A stretch of 8,061 nucleotides of DNA from Deltaproteobacteria bacterium (GTDB lineage: Bacteria > Desulfobacterota > DSM-4660 > Desulfatiglandales > B25-G16): NCBI GenBank assembly GCA_003646935.1, contig QMLW01000070.1, positions 1-8,061 on the forward strand, read 5' to 3'. How positions within the stretch are numbered: position 1 is the first letter of the stretch; every line of letters starts with the position of its first letter. The notes beneath the pieces are model-generated. The model was not told the DNA's origin, ran no database searches, and saw nothing but the letters and a program-made list of their open reading frames with translations. Position numbers and translations under genes: made by a program. Positions 6,991 through 8,061 of this stretch are shown in pieces.

Positions 6991-7247
6991 GATTCATAAG
7001 GGGACATGATCGTACAGCCGCCATAGAGACCTTGAAAGCCATTATCCCATTGGGGTACAGGATTAAGAGGTAAAAGGGCAGGTCGGCTTAAAAGGGACAA
7101 CCACAACATCATGGGTTTTCTGTTACACCGACACACAATGGCAAATTCCCTATGCTTCGGCCCACAAAAAGAGAGTCCTTATCATTCCAACAAAATACCT
7201 CTTGACAAAGATCATATACTGAGTCAATATGATTCAGGAGGTGAGTT
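6991..7247. other. Non-coding spacer between nadE and the toxin-antitoxin pair
   Basis: I see no convincing gene in these 257 bases. There is a small hairpin TATCCC-ATT-GGGGTA (7043-7057) with no T-run, a direct repeat TAAAAGGG at 7071-7078 and 7089-7096 (18 bp apart), and at the right end the promoter and operator of the toxin-antitoxin pair. Confidence 0.5.
7202..7233 (+). promoter_or_regulatory. Promoter and inverted-repeat operator of the toxin-antitoxin operon
   Basis: A perfect -35 TTGACA lies at 7202-7207. The -10 is ambiguous: CAATAT at 17 bp (7225-7230) is weak, and TATGAT (7228-7233) is good but 20 bp away. The inverted repeat ATCATAT (7211-7217) and ATATGAT (7227-7233) spans the spacer and -10 region, and a smaller palindrome TGAGTCA (7220-7226) sits at its centre. 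Ribbon-helix-helix antitoxins usually bind such repeats to repress their own operon, which is the expected role here. Confidence 0.6.
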
Positions 7248-7505
7248 ATGACACAGATTACCTTGCGCGGACTTGATCCAGAGATGGAACGAGAAATACG
7301 GAGAATGGCTCGAGAGGGCGAAAAGTCCTTGAACCGTGTCATCTTAGACATGATTTATCAGTACACCGGATTTAGGAAAAAGGAGAAAAGATCCCCGGCA
7401 GAATCATTGAGAAAGCTAGCTGGCGGTTGGAGTAAGAAAGATGCTATGGAGTTTCAGGAAGCTATAAAATCATCTGAGCAGATCGATGAAGGGCTGTGGC
7501 GATGA
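7248..7505 (+). CDS. vapB: Ribbon-helix-helix antitoxin (VapB/FitA-like)
   Basis: This 85-residue protein starts with a short strand, MTQITLRGLD, then the helices PEMEREIRRMAREGEKS and LNRVILDMIYQY, the pattern of an Arc/CopG-type ribbon-helix-helix DNA-binding domain (about 1-42). The C-terminal tail (about 48-85: LRKLAGGWSKKDAMEFQEA, then IDEGLW) resembles the toxin-wrapping segment of VapB antitoxins, with aromatic W84 near the end. It should neutralise the PIN toxin encoded next and repress the operon through the inverted repeat upstream. A very strong ribosome site AGGAGGTGA (7236-7244) precedes the ATG. Its TGA overlaps the toxin ATG as ATGA, so the two are translationally coupled. Family assignment is by pattern; the choice between VapB and FitA naming is not decidable here. 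Confidence 0.85.
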   Translation: MTQITLRGLDPEMEREIRRMAREGEKSLNRVILDMIYQYTGFRKKEKRSPAESLRKLAGGWSKKDAMEFQEAIKSSEQIDEGLWR

Positions 7506-7891
7506 AGATACTACTGGACACCAGTGCCTATGTAGGATTCAAGCGAAATACCGCTGAAGTGGTTGGAATTATTGTAAGAGCCGAATCGATTTTATTCTCC
7601 CCAGTTGTCCTGGGAGAACTGATGTTCGGGTTTCGCAGCGGCACAAGATGCAAAGAAAACATGGAGGATCTCGACAGTTTTTTACAACATGAAGTGGTGC
7701 AGCTGGTACAGATTGGAAAGATTACCTCCGACCGTTATTCAAGAATCGCTGTTCAACTTAAACGTCAAGGCACACCAATCCCCACCAACGATATTTGGAT
7801 TGCAGCACAAACAATGGAACACGGAGCTGAACTCATCACATCCGACCAGCATTTTGAAAAGGTTAATGGTTTGGTCTGTACAATCTTCTGA
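7502..7891 (+). CDS. vapC: PIN-domain toxin ribonuclease (VapC-like)
   Basis: This 129-residue protein is a single PIN domain, a magnesium-dependent ribonuclease fold; VapC relatives cleave tRNA or rRNA to slow growth. The acidic residues expected in the active site are visible: D6 in ILLDTSAY, E39 in VVLGELMFGF, D97 in PTNDIWIAAQ and D115 in LITSDQHF. Length is typical and nothing is truncated, so it should be active. I chose ATG 7502, which overlaps the antitoxin stop (ATGA), over a GTG two codons upstream. No terminator is evident after it. Compared with nadE the sequence is visibly more AT-rich, consistent with lateral acquisition of the pair. Confidence 0.9.
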   Translation: MKILLDTSAYVGFKRNTAEVVGIIVRAESILFSPVVLGELMFGFRSGTRCKENMEDLDSFLQHEVVQLVQIGKITSDRYSRIAVQLKRQGTPIPTNDIWIAAQTMEHGAELITSDQHFEKVNGLVCTIF

Positions 7892-8061
7892 ATACCGATG
7901 GCCCCATCCATATCTTCGAAATCTCTCAATCCTACCAAAAGATATTCGAACTTCTCGCTTGATCTGAAAAACGCTCTATTCTTAAGCAAATAACAAATTC
8001 ACGGAAAAAAAATAAAAAATATACAAAAAACGCTTTACAAAGCCTTAATTTACGTATAAAC
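7892..8061. other. AT-rich non-coding right end
   Basis: No gene is supported in these 170 bases. From about 8004 to 8030 the plus strand is almost all A with a few T. AAAAACGCT occurs twice (7967-7975 and 8026-8034). TTTACA (8034-8039) and TATAAA (8055-8060) are separated by 15 bp and could be a promoter reading rightward out of the window, but the spacing is short. Confidence 0.4.

Noticed and set aside
7043..7057. Hairpin TATCCC-ATT-GGGGTA as a terminator for nadE
   Set aside because: Six pairs with one wobble, a three-base loop and no T-run on either strand.
1..8061. CRISPR arrays, tRNA or rRNA genes, insertion sequences
   Set aside because: No regularly spaced repeats, cloverleaf-like segments, rRNA-like blocks, transposase motifs or terminal inverted repeats were seen.

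Overview
This 8.06-kb stretch is bacterial chromosome. All genes I support lie on the plus strand. The core looks moderately GC-rich and the right end is visibly AT-rich. The gene set (a GAF-ANTAR regulator, a stand-alone FMN-type glutamate synthase-like protein, a Fe-S type amidophosphoribosyltransferase and a two-domain NAD+ synthetase) suggests an anaerobic or syntrophic lineage, perhaps of the Desulfobacterota (deltaproteobacterial) kind. That placement is inference from family knowledge, not from a marker gene.

Layout. Positions 1-950 hold an unrecognised 312-residue protein whose 5' end may lie outside the window. A 281-bp spacer follows, with a palindrome and a hairpin but no convincing gene. 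Positions 1232-1942 encode a GAF-ANTAR protein, a predicted RNA-binding antiterminator. Immediately after it come a candidate promoter, a pair of small RNA hairpins with identical AGGG loops exactly 20 nt apart, and an intrinsic terminator. These precede a glutamate synthase-like flavoprotein (2093-3688), which ends at a strong, probably bidirectional terminator. After a 271-bp spacer with its own candidate promoter come a PurF-family amidotransferase (3960-5339) and, 10 nt later, nadE (5350-6990). After another 257-bp spacer there is a ribbon-helix-helix antitoxin and PIN-domain toxin pair (7248-7891) with an inverted repeat at its promoter. The window ends in AT-rich non-coding sequence.

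How it may work together. Glutamine or glutamate nitrogen links the three central enzymes: the flavoprotein belongs to the glutamate synthase FMN-domain family, PurF uses glutamine and PRPP, and NadE uses glutamine to amidate nicotinate adenine dinucleotide. The ANTAR protein most likely binds the leader of the flavoprotein gene and prevents termination there, so that gene would be conditionally expressed next to purF-nadE. Two enzymes show unusual features. The flavoprotein has an N-terminal four-cysteine motif but lacks the usual 3Fe-4S cysteines. The PurF homologue has altered residues in its glutaminase site while keeping its nucleophile, PRPP loop and Fe-S cysteines. The most interesting candidate system is the ANTAR protein with its compact leader and its non-standard glutamate-synthase-like target. 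The toxin-antitoxin pair looks like a separate accessory insertion.
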